A DNA stretch of 64,000 nt from Iris pallida. Its lineage: Eukaryota; Streptophyta; Magnoliopsida; Asparagales; Iridaceae. A program made the position numbers and the translations under genes. The notes under the pieces were generated by a model, which saw only the letters and a program-made list of their open reading frames with translations, did no database searches and had not been told where the DNA came from. Positions 1 through 9,429 of the stretch are shown in pieces. The DNA lies in assembly GCA_029216955.1 (NCBI GenBank), contig JANAVB010003400.1:16774051-16838050 (forward strand), in the 5' to 3' direction. Numbering within the stretch: position 1 is the first letter of the stretch; the number at the start of each line of letters is the position of its first letter.

Positions 1-764
1 CGATATAGTATTTTTGTCTCTGTATCGTAGAAGAATCTGAGGGAACGTCTTCTGATTGAAGTGGCTTCCTTCGAATTCTCTGGCAGGATGTCGTAGACTA
101 CGAAGTCGATGAATGGTTGTCTCCAGTCTGGTGCTTCGTCGACGGTCAGAGCGGAGTAACTTTCAACATATTGAACATTGTCCTTAGGACAGACCAACTC
201 ACGGCCTATGATGTCAACCAAGTGGTGAGCATGATTTAGAACTGCTAAGGAAGCGACGAGGCCTGCTAGGGCATCGGCTTCAATGTTCTGGAGCCTGAGA
301 ACGTGTTCTATGAAGAACCCTTCCAAGGATGAGATGATGTCGATCGCTATTTGGTGATTGGGGATCATGTCTTCATGACGCACTTCGTATGAGCCCCGAA
401 TCTGATTGACGATTAGCTGCGAATCATCGTATGCTTCAAGATACTCTCACCTAGCTCCTTTGCAAGTCGGAGGCCAATGACCAAAGCATTGTACTCGGCC
501 ACATTGTTTGAGTAGGACTCTGTGAGGGAGTAAGCCCGATTGCACCAGCCCGGAGGGAGAAATCAGCACCACTCCGACTCCAGCGACGATGTTGCCCTTG
601 GGCCCAGTTCTAGAAGCGTCGTCGAAGAACATTCGCCATAAAGTATCGTGAGAGGCTACATTTGAATTGGCAACCTCATCTGGTATCTCTTCGTCTATTC
701 TGGTTGACTCCGATCCTGGATGAGCTGCTAAAAAGTCTGCCAGAGCTTGACCTTTAACATACTT
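1..764 (-). pseudogene. pol: Second RNase H (archaeal-type) of Tat element and spacer toward integrase, frameshifted
   Basis: Minus-strand translation from about 640 downward gives FFDDASRTGPKGNIVAGVGV, the first strand of an RNase H fold with its catalytic Asp region. It is followed, after a shift of frame, by a segment with NNVAEYNALVIGLRLAKELG and, after another shift, by DSQLIVNQIRGSYEVRHED. These three blocks in this order are the extra RNase H of Tat elements, which copies the role of degrading RNA in RNA:DNA hybrids during reverse transcription. The two frame changes fall near 530-560 and 430-445. The rest (about 1-200) reads as the link toward integrase. The domain is non-functional. 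It directly follows the first RNase H. Confidence 0.8.
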
Positions 765-1160
765 CTACGGGACAAAGATCATGTGGTAGGGAGGCAATAA
801 AATTGCCCAGGTAGCAAGGAGAGAGCTGAGTACACCTGGCTTGGTCATGAGGGCCCTGAGGGGGTTGACTCTTGATACGACATGGATGGTTTGTCCCGTG
901 ACATAGTGTCGCATCTTCTGAATGGCGAACACCAGAGCAAGGCACTCCTTTTCTACAGCAGTATATCGGTATTCCGGCCCCATCATCATTCGGCTGAGGT
1001 AATACATAGCCTGTTCGTGGCATACATCATTGTTTTACGCTAGCAGAGCACCGAGAGAATGTTCCATCGCTCTTACATAGAGAAAGAATGGTCTTCCAGC
1101 AACCGGGGCTACCAGGACTGGAGGGTTCGTTAGATATTCTTTGATGCTGTCGAAGGCGCG
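765..1160 (-). pseudogene. pol: First RNase H domain of the Tat polyprotein
   Basis: The translation contains YYLSRMMMGPEYRYTAVEKE, followed by LALVFAIQKMRHYV, which is the usual RT-proximal Gypsy RNase H segment. Its role is removal of the RNA template. It continues in the same frame as RT upstream and is cut by stops at 1161-1163 (TAG), 1035-1037 (TAA) and 765-767 (TAG). In relatives these codons are normally Gln, so each fits a CAG or CAA codon that lost its C to T. No frameshift is seen inside the domain. Confidence 0.8.
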
Positions 1161-1820
1161 CTAGCATTCTTCATCCCATACGAATAAAATGCCCTTCTTC
1201 ATAAGGTGGATGAATGGTTGACATCGTCCGGAGAGGTTAGAGATAAACCTCCTGATATAGGCCAGCCTCCCTTCAAGGCCTCGAAGTTCACAGAGATTTT
1301 TTGGGGGACCCATCTCCATGATTGCCTTCATCTTCTCAGGGTCTATGTGGATACCTTGGGAAGTAATGATGAAACCCAAGAACTTCCCGCTGGATACGCC
1401 CAAGAAGGATTTCGTGGGATTCATTTTTAAATTGTGCGCTCGTATCAGGTCGAACACTGTCCTCAGATCATGCAGATGATCTTCCTTAGAGCGGCTTTTA
1501 ACGGCGATGTCGTCGACGTAGCATTCCACAGTCTTGTGCAGGTGGTCTCTAAAGATAATGCTCATAGCTCTTTGATAGGTGGCACCAGCGTTCTTTAAAT
1601 CGAAAGGCATGACTGTATAGCAATATGTGCCAATTGGTGTTCGGAATGATGTATGCTTTTCGTCATCAGGGAATATCTTGATTTGGTTGTATCCCGAAAA
1701 ACCATCCATGAATGACATACGCTCAAAGTCGTAGGTGTTGTCAATCATGATGTCTGTGATAGGGAGGGGGAACTCATCCTTAGGACATGCCTCATTCAGA
1801 TTACGAAAGTCGATGCAGAT
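1161..1820 (-). pseudogene. pol: Reverse transcriptase palm/thumb of Tat element
   Basis: This stretch encodes the RT core. ERMSFMDGFSGYNQIKI is the first catalytic Asp block, then TVMPFDLKNAGATYQRAM, then ECYVDDIAVKS, the YVDD catalytic motif, and finally the GKFLGFIITSQGI thumb block. All three catalytic Asp residues are present. It is separated from the N-terminal RT fingers by one TGA at 1821-1823, in a place where relatives have Arg (GKIR), and from RNase H by a TAG at 1161-1163. One odd substitution is FDLKNAG where relatives usually have FGLKNAG. Confidence 0.9.
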
Positions 1821-4340
1821 TCAAATCTTTCCATTCTTCTTAAGGACTGGTACTATGTTGGCGATCCAGTCTGGATGCTGCTCCTCGTGGATGAAGCCGC
1901 TGGCTATCAGTTTGTTGACCTCAGCTTCAATGGCATTCATGACGTCGGGGTGGAACCGTCGTTGCTGTTGCTTGATTGGTTTTGCGTTCGGATGAATATT
2001 GAGTTTGTGAAGTACAACCTCGGGGTTCAGTCCTGGCATATCTTCGTAGCTCCATGCGAACACGTCGATGTATTCTCTGACGAGTTGCACTAGCGATTCC
2101 CGCTCTTCATCTGTCAGATTCTTGCTGACGAAGATGGGCTTCGGAGATGACTCATCACCGAGATCAATTTGCACAACCTCATCTTCGGTGGGAGGCTCTC
2201 TTTGTTCGAACCGCTTCTCCCATTGCACATCTAGTTGTTGTGCCCACGGCTCTAACTCAAGAAGCTCAGGAATGTCTTCATCTTCTTCGTAGGCGTCAAA
2301 AAATGCCATATTGACGGACCAGACTTGCCTGAGCATGTCTCCAATGCTGACATCCGAATCGAAAGTGGGTGATCCGATTGAGTGTGAATGCCAGTCGCAT
2401 TCCTCGTCTGAGCTTTCAGGGGTTGTTGCCAGTGTAACATAACCTAGCCCACATCTGGTTTTGTTGTAATAGTCTCGTGGTTTTCCAGTCGGGACCGGCA
2501 ATTGTAAGGGTAACCGTCGTCCAGTGCCGTAGTTCAAGCATGGTGTAGTTTCCAGATCATACCCCTGTTTTTGTATGAGGTACTTGGATTGGGAACTATA
2601 CAGATAAAGGGGCAGTCTCCCGGTGTCGGGTTCGAGATCAATCTCTTCTACCCTAAAGGGTTGTGGATCATTCTTCCGGTCGAAGATGATTGGATGATCC
2701 TCTCCCTCGATTATGCGGTAAGCGTCTTCTACTAGAGTAAGTTGGTTTGCGGTGTAGACATTTGTTACCTGCGTGTGCAGGTGGGTGCCTATACCGTGTT
2801 CCATAGCATACATTGTATAAAGCTTATTAAGCTCGAGATAATTCAAAGATAGCCTTTTATTGATGAAGTAAGGTATCTTTTCCAGTAGGATTACATCATC
2901 TGCGGATGGAACATCGGTGTGAGAAGCCATATACTTGGCCAGTTCTGACTCTTCTTCAGCCACCCCCTGTGTAAATGAAGACTGAGAGGATGACTTGGGC
3001 AGCTTAATCATCAGGGGCTCCATGGGTGGAGCAGAACGTGGAGTCGTTGGCGTACTAGCCACCCCCAGATTAGTGTTCGGTGCTGGGCGGAGAGTTGTTG
3101 GCTGGCTAGTAGTCCCCGACTTAGCGCTCGGATGCTGATTCATTCTGGGAAGACGAATCGTCATCGACCTGATAGAGGGATTGAGCTCCCCTATTTGTTG
3201 CTGACTAGCTCTAGGCAGTCTGATTGTCAGTGGCTCTGTCGTGGGTCTTGGTGCTTGGCCAGACCTTGGCAGTCGGATTATCATCTGCTCCTCCTGTGCA
3301 GAGAGGCTGATTGCATCTTTACGTAGAGTGGCTATAAATGGTGCAGTTCTGCCAGGTTTACGGGCTTGGAGGTGGATTATCATAGGTTCTTCCGATCCAG
3401 TTGTCGTCTCAGTTTGAGCTTGTGTATCTTCTTTGGCAATGTACTTTTTCGACTTCTTGTACAAGCATGAATCTGAGTAGTAGGATTTGACCCCTTTAAA
3501 GGGATCGATGTCGGCAAATTCTGTCCTCACGAAGTCGTACTTGTCGACGTACTTGAAGCACTGGTGCAGTATAGAGGGCACGATCATGTAATCGTGTATC
3601 CAAGGATGCCCTAGGAGAATGTTGTAGGAAGTGTCCGCATCTATGACATAATAGGTCACTTCTGACTGAAGGTCGCCGATTTGGCACTTCAAGCGAATCT
3701 TTCCGATCGGATAGCTTCTGCCTGAATTGAAACCGCTGATGGCGGTGCTTGTCGACGTCAGGCGATGCAATGGGATACGCAGATGATGTAGTAAGCTCTT
3801 TGGGATGATGCTTATGGAGGAACCGGGGTCAATATGCATCTGATCCACCTTGATATCGCCAATGTACCCAGTATAATATAGAGGGTGATCGTGCAGGTTG
3901 GTCTTGATAAGCATATCCTACGGAGTGAAGACGATATTAGGCATTGTGCCTGTGCAAGCGCTGTTCTGGAGATCTGCAGGCGAGCTTTCCCCAGTGAGAT
4001 TGGACTGAGCCAGATATGTGTTGGCATTCTGGAGTGCCTCGCTTACTGTGACACGGACATCCTTGGAGAGTCTCAGGAGCTCGTATAGCGACAATTTGGC
4101 CGGCGTGTTGGCCAATTGTGCCAAGATGTCAAAGTTGTAGGGCCTCTCCAACCCATGAGGCGTCTCTTTTCGGAGCAGCTTGTTGAAGCGAGTCTCCTTC
4201 GGCCTAGGCTTGTCGGTCGTCGAAGGCTGCGAAGGTCCTGGAGCATCAGCAGTTATCGGCTGATGATCTTCAGCCGAGTTATCAGGTGTAAGTTGGGATT
4301 GTGCACCCGACCGGGTGACGACAGCCGTAGCTTCCTCGAC
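1821..4340 (-). pseudogene. pol: Aspartic protease, repeat-bearing linker and RT fingers of Tat polyprotein
   Basis: The frame runs on from gag. The protease block lies at about 3500-3900, with HIDPGSSISII as the active-site loop and SYNILLGHPWIHDYMIVPS as the second conserved block. The active-site triplet reads D-P-G, not the common D-T-G or D-S-G. Next comes a long linker (about 2950-3450) with four or five copies of an [I/M/L]-[T/I]-I-[R/K]-L-P-[R/K] motif. The C-terminal end is the RT N-terminus (DVFAWSYEDMPGLNPEVV, then RFHPDVMNAIEAEVNKLI). Stops lie at 3918-3920 (TAG, before the protease) and 1821-1823 (TGA). The polyprotein would be processed by the protease itself. The gene is dead, with domains still well preserved. 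Confidence 0.85.
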
Positions 4341-5873
4341 CTATATCGAGATTGTGCGACATGACTTGACTTTCCCACTCTTCTTCTTACTGGTAGAGGG
4401 AGGTGCAGACTGAGTCACTTCAGGTACCAGATCCGGATGGACCCACATAACCTTCCCTCGTGATGTGGTAAGGGGCACTAGGCCAGCATCCTGGTTTCGG
4501 GGAGGTGGAAGGTTAACGACCTTCATCCTTGCTCTGGGGACGAGCACTACTCCACCTTGAGTCTTTGTCGGAGGGAAGCTGCCGAATTGTACTGACACCA
4601 TGTTGGTTGCTACGGTCACCTCTTCGAAATCGATGTCCAAGGCCTTAGAATCGATGAGATGTTGGATGTATCGCTTCAGTTGGTAGCAGTCTTGTGTAGT
4701 ATGGTGAACATAGCGATGGTAGTGGCAGTACTTGGGGCTCTTAATTTCTGTAGGACGAGGTTCACGCCTTGGAGGAGGGAGCTGAATTCTTCCTCCTTGT
4801 ATGAGCATGTCCAAGATGGGCTTAACATGGCCGTCCTCGAAGGAGTAGGTCATCTGAGGCCACTGCTTTTCTGCTGGCTTTGATTCGGGCTTTGGGGCTG
4901 TGTCGACCACCATAGCCTGTTTGCCCTTGTTGTCTCGATTGTTGGAGGGGTTGCTACCATTGTTGTTCTTGGTGCTAGGGCGTTTGCCCTTGTCCTCTCC
5001 TTCTGAGACGTGCAGTCCCAATTGGCGAGCTTTCTTCAATTTGTCTTCTGCGCTAGTGGCGCTGATGATGAATGTCTTCCAATCCTTAAACTGACTTTTG
5101 CCCATCCAGAGGCTGATTGTGGGAAGCAGTCTCTTTTGGCAAATTTCAATTAAGGAGGAATCAGGGTTACCGAAAGGCAATTTCATTGCGGTTTGACGAA
5201 ATCGCTCGATATAGTTTTTTGTCAGCTCCTTTTCTTCCTGGACAACATCCATGAGGGTGGAAATTGTCACGTCTTGTCTTACTTCGTAGAACCTCTCCAG
5301 GAACATACGTTTGAAGCCAGCAAAGGAATAGATGCAGTTGTCCGGTAAGTTGCGATACCAGTCGAAGACGACCCCCTCCAGTGCCCCGATGAACAACCGT
5401 GTAAGGATGGCGTCATCATGAGGCAGATGGTCGGTTGTGACTTCGAAGTAGGTGATGTACCTGCTTGCAGATGTCTTCCCATCATATAGATTAATGTTAA
5501 ATGGTTTATATCTTGGAGGGAAGGGAACATCTCTCCATGCAGCAGGATACGGTTGTCGTATCATAAGGTCTTGGCAGTTTTCTCGGGCGTGGAATATGGT
5601 CCGGAGCTCTTGGACCTCTCTTCTTGCCTCCCTAGCCTCGTCTACAGCGGTGGGAGCCGATATTTCAGGAGGATTATCACCCGGGTTTGGTACAGCTGAG
5701 TTTGAGCCCACATTGATCGCGGGACCTAAGCTTGTTTGGCCAGGCGTCCTTTCTTACAGAGTTAGAAAGGCCGCTTTGATCTCATCCACGGACTTGACCA
5801 AGGCATGAAGTATGGCCTCCAGGGTGTCGATGCATTGGCGATCATTGGGACCGTCTTGGTTGCTGTCCGTCAT
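4341..5873 (-). pseudogene. gag: gag (capsid/nucleocapsid) of Tat element
   Basis: I take the ATG at 5871-5873 as the start because it opens the same frame as the rest of gag-pol and begins MTDSNQDGPNDRQC. A TAA at 5754-5756 interrupts it early. The main part carries the retrotransposon gag fold (AWRDVPFPPRYKPFNINLYD, GALEGVVFDWYRNLP, FLERFYEV) and ends with the Tat-type Cys/His knuckle YCHYHRYVHHTTQDCYQLK that packages RNA. A TAG at 4341-4343 closes it, after which the frame continues into protease. Both stops are one C-to-T step from Gln codons. Confidence 0.88.
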
Positions 5874-6380
5874 GAACACCATCCTCACATGAGGAGAGAT
5901 AGAAGGAACGGTAGAGAATATACCATCTGAGTCATACCCTTGTACAGAGAAATCGTCAGGGTACGTAGGAATATTCTCTTCTGGTTTGGACTCAGAAGGA
6001 GTGGTACCCCCAGCTTCAGAGCTCGCCTCATCTTGAGAGTTGTGGACGTCCTCGGGGACGTCGGGATCTACTACATCTGTTGGGTGAACTGTTTCCTCTG
6101 GATTATCTTCTTGAAATATCGGGTTGTCGTAGATGTTTGGGGGAGTGCTACCCCCGGCTCCAGTGCCTCCCAGAGATGTGGACGACGAATCTCCAAGTAT
6201 GGCAGACTTCGTCTTTCAGCGAGTACCTTGGAAAAATCTTCCCGCAGCGGTCGTGGACAAACGCTTGGTTGAGATTTTCGGACTGGAGACATTTGTTTTC
6301 TTTCCTCTACCGCTGCCAGGAATCTTTAGAGCAAAATTACAGGAGGCGACGAGAAGCGCCTCGTCTTCTGAGCTTGGGTG
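5874..6380 (-). other. Spacer between the pre-gag ORF and gag
   Basis: About 500 bases with no recognisable domain on either strand. In Tat/Ogre elements this interval can include an intron that joins the first ORF to gag. I cannot tell whether splice sites here are used. Confidence 0.4.
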
Positions 6381-6898
6381 TTACAGCCGTTGGAAGACGG
6401 ACCGCCGATCTTCTTGTACTGCTGCCTTATTGCAGTAGCAGTTGACAATGACTTGGGTGCATTGATGTCCCTGACAGGACTCTCTGTACACCAAATCTTT
6501 GTCTCTTTCCTTGCGTTTGTGAAGAATCATGTTGCACAAGTCACCCATTTTGTGGGCCCGGGAGTTCCGAGCACATGAGTGTGTTGGCATCCTGCCTACT
6601 CCTTGATGTTGGGGTAGAATGAGTACTTGTCCCTGATCATTGTTGGAAGATTCTTGGTAACTATCCCGTTCGTTGGCCATCGGGGGTTGGACACGGATAG
6701 TTTTATACAACTTTCCATCAGGGGCCCGCGTGATAATCAGCGGGACACCCTGATAGTCAGAAGTTGGGACAGCTGTCTGAGCTCGACGAGCCCCCGCTGC
6801 CCGAGACTTCTTCTTTCTAGCACCTGAGGGTGCATAGTAGAAAAAATCTACGGAGATTGGCACATGAGAGCATCTGGGGTCAGGATCGCCTGAGAGAT

Positions 6899-7206
6899 GG
6901 TCGAAGACTGACCGTGAGCCGCATGGAGCAGATGGTATACGGCTGGGTTTGGTGGCCGTGCAGGCTGTCTGCATGCGGCTGGTATGTGTGGCCACATGAC
7001 CCTTCTGTATGGGGCTAGGAGCGGTGGCCGCATGAACCTTCAGGATGCGGCTGGAAGTCGTGACCGTGCAGGCTGTCTGCATGCGGCTGGCAGTTTTGGC
7101 TGCATGGGCTTTCTGCATGCGGCTGACTTCTGTGGCCGCATGAGTCTTCTCCATGCGGCTGGCGGTTGCGGCCGCATGAGCCTTCTTCATGCGGCTGGCA
7201 CTCTTA
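6899..7206 (-). repeat. 36-bp minisatellite inside the pre-gag ORF
   Basis: Units begin at about 6899, 6935, 6971, 7007, 7043, 7079, 7115, 7151 and 7187 (partial). Each typical unit holds CATGCGGC and, about ten bases on, its inverse GCCGCATG, so every repeat has an inverted pair of the same 8-base core. The period is a multiple of three and the frame stays open through the array. Confidence 0.85.
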
Positions 7207-7572
7207 TGCGGCTTGGACCGCATAGAGTTTCTCTTTGCCCCTGTAAGTCCAGCATCATAGTATTTTTTTCTGCTGGACTTAGGGACAGCAGAGTCCTCTA
7301 TGGCCTGAAGTGGGGCCGCATGAGAGTTTTCTCCGCCGTCTTGAGCAACAGAGAGTACTTCTTCGAGAGTTTGAGAGGAGCGAATGATTTGGGCCTCCAC
7401 TCCCTGCGGGCCTTCTTCGTGTGGGTTTGCCGCTGGACCGGGCCAGCGCTCCCATCGAAGAGTATTTCTTCAAACGACTGCTGGTCGAACCGGGCGACCA
7501 GCATCTGTTGAGTGGAGCCAAGTTTAGCTGCGTCTGATTGCGTCACCAACTCCTCAGCCGTGGAAAAGTTAG

Positions 7573-7590
7573 TCCCCAGCAGAGTCGCCA
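7573..7590 (-). promoter_or_regulatory. Primer-binding site of Tat element
   Basis: Minus strand TGGCGACTCTGCTGGGGA, starting with the TGG that pairs with the CCA end of a tRNA, three bases from the LTR end. The tRNA was not identified. The same 18 bases lie next to the second LTR family, with one change in each copy (24023-24040 and 42501-42518). Confidence 0.75.
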
Positions 7591-7971
7591 TCGTGTTTGC
7601 CATTGATTGTAAAAGTACAGAACAATTTTATAGGAGGACTGCACTTAGACTCACAATACAAACTCGCTCGTACAAAGAAAGCCTAGGAATGAAAACCTAG
7701 GTACAGCAATCTAAGTACGATTATTTATTTTCGATTCTGGGGGGTGACGATAGAGGCTCGGGAAAGCGACGGCAGCTCTGCCTTACTCCTTGGACGATCG
7801 GACGTAGCCTTGGCTCTGATGATGAAATGCTCTCGGAATGTGTGGGGAGGCTCTTCTGCGCGTGCCTCTGTGTATTCTGCTGGAGGGGGTCTCTCTCTCT
7901 GGAATTCTCTTCTCTGTTCTTTTTCTCTTTAGCCCTTTTCTCTCCAGGGTTTGTAAGGGAATGGCACCTTG

Positions 7972-7980
7972 CTATTTATA
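7972..7980 (-). promoter_or_regulatory. TATA box of the Tat LTR
   Basis: TATAAATAG on the minus strand, about 380 bases before the LTR end. This is the expected place for the LTR promoter and would put the transcript start near 7940. Confidence 0.6.
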
Positions 7981-8414
7981 GAAGTGGGGGTGTGATCATT
8001 AGGGTTTGCAATGATTGCCCCCTTGAAAAGTCGACGGCTAATAATCTGGACCATTAATCTTGATTGCATCAAATCTGGGCAGTTAATTTTGATTGCGCCA
8101 AATCCTTATGGGCAATTAATGCTGATTGCCACGAATCTTTATAATTTGTCATGACAAGCTCGGATCTCCTGCCACATGTTTAATCTGTTTGATTGTAATA
8201 AATCTGATTTGATCCGGGTAATTATGGTGATTGTACTAAATCTGGTTGTTATGATTTGCTAGCAGCCATAACTCTGAGGGGATAAGACAGCCACGTGTCT
8301 CAACTGTTATGAGGACCGCCACGTGTCTCAACTATCGTGAGTGGGACATCCTGACAGAGCCATATGAGTGCGGTCTCTAAGTGAACCGCATACGGGTGGC
8401 CCCCACGATCCTAA

Positions 8415-8618
8415 CCGCATGAAGGTAGCAGCCGCATGAGGGTGGCGGCCACATGATGGAGGCAGCCGCATGAAGGTGGCAGCCGCATGAAGGAGGCAGC
8501 CGCATGAAGGTGGCAGCCGCCTGAAGGAGGCAGTGGCATAAAGGAGGCAGCCACATGAAGGTGGCAGCCGCATGAAGGAGGCTGCCGCATGAAGAGGGCA
8601 GCCGCATGAAGATGGCAG
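8415..8618 (-). repeat. 17-bp tandem array in LTR upstream region
   Basis: Twelve units of the form CCGCATGAAGGTGGCAG (plus strand), with changes at a few positions, followed by a partial copy. The array lies upstream of the TATA box on the element's own strand, where an enhancer or a protein-binding array would sit. Because 17 is not a multiple of three it produces open frames in several phases; those are not genes. Confidence 0.9.
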
Positions 8619-8976
8619 CAGCATAGCCGCATAGAGAGTTTTGGGACTTGGCGGATCATGCCAGCTATATAAAAGATTTTCTTCTTTTCCCTAGGAGCAT
8701 GCCATCATCTCAGAGCTATCATTTCAGCTTTATGTCAAAGTTGTCACTTCGCCTTTCTGTCAGAGCTGCCGTCAGGGCATGAGGCAGTTGCTTTATGGCC
8801 AGCTGTAGAGGCGAACTGCTTTGGGCCACGTGGCTCCTTCCTGAGCCGCATGGAGCTATTCGAACCGCATGAGGCTCTTTTGAACCGCATGAATTTCTAA
8901 TGGATTCCTGAGACGCATGAGGCCCTTTCTCTCTGAGCTACATGGGCTTTTTTTTGTTCTTTTCCATGCTTCTACA

Positions 8977-9429
8977 GTCCCTATTACTTGTAGACAGTCA
9001 AGTGCACCAGAAGTAATAGGTCCATACATCATCTATAATGTCCATATTATCTCTGATAGTAATTAATTTCCATTCTATTATCTATACCTAATCAGGTATG
9101 TTAGAGATAATAGGTCCACATAATATCTGTAATGTCCATATTACCTATGATAGTAATTTTCGTATTTATTATCTATGCTTAAATTAAGCATGTTACAGAT
9201 AATAAGTCCACACAAGCATGATATTTTTCTACGTCCATAATACCGCTAGAGAAGTATCAATGCTCAAATATCCCCAGCAGCATAAGTTTTTTCATTTGCA
9301 AAATTTAGTAAAAGATACATAAAATTTTCATTCATCAACAACAAAAAGGAGAAAGAAATAAAAATACAAAGCTTCAAAGATGTTCAGGTGCTTTGCAGAG
9401 CTATGAAATTTCTTTCTTCAGATTGTCAA
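8977..9429. other. AT-rich flank with ~93-bp direct repeats
   Basis: Three starts of a similar unit (TAATAGGTCCA or TAATAAGTCCA) near 9014, 9108 and 9199 give two copies plus a partial. No gene seen. This is the sequence into which, or beside which, the Tat LTR ends. Confidence 0.5.

Larger units (their letters stand above)
6381..7603 (-). pseudogene. Extra ORF before gag (Tat ORF1), starting inside the LTR, one frameshift
   Basis: The ORF opens with ATG at 7601-7603, ten bases inside the LTR, and reads through the primer-binding site as MANTMATLLGTNFS. It runs to about 7440, where a one-base frame change is needed to continue in the frame that stays open to 6381. The middle contains a run of 12-residue repeats of the type SRMxKAHAAxxA (36-bp DNA period, about eight copies at 6899-7206), rich in Ala, His and Lys. 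The rest has no domain I recognise. Extra ORFs of unknown function at this position are known in Tat elements; the repeat insert makes this one unusual. An alternative is that only the N-terminal half is ancestral and the repeat is a later expansion. Confidence 0.6.
1..8976 (-). mobile_element. Ty3/Gypsy retrotransposon, Tat lineage, 5' part (continues past left edge)
   Basis: Read on the minus strand the order is LTR (7594-8976), primer-binding site, an extra ORF, gag, protease, RT, RNase H and a second RNase H. The extra ORF before gag and the second RNase H are hallmarks of the Tat/Ogre lineage. From the gag start at 5873 to about position 550 everything lies in one reading frame, broken only by in-frame stops. 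Frameshifts are seen only in the second RNase H and the pre-gag ORF. Integrase and the 3' LTR must lie beyond the window, so age from LTR divergence cannot be estimated here. The element cannot make its proteins as it stands. Confidence 0.9.
7594..8976 (-). repeat. 5' LTR of Tat element (1383 bp)
   Basis: On the minus strand it begins TGTAGAAGCATGGAA at 8976 and ends CAAACA at 7594, giving TGT...ACA ends. It includes a TATA box at 7972-7980, a pyrimidine-rich leader and a 17-bp tandem array at 8415-8618 in the upstream region. GCCGCATG-like motifs are also scattered at about 8840-8935. The target duplication cannot be checked because the other LTR is off the window. Confidence 0.8.

Noticed and set aside
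8328..8659. Three overlapping open frames rich in Cys, His, Leu and Ala
   Set aside because: They are translations of the 17-bp tandem array in three phases, with no start context or domain.
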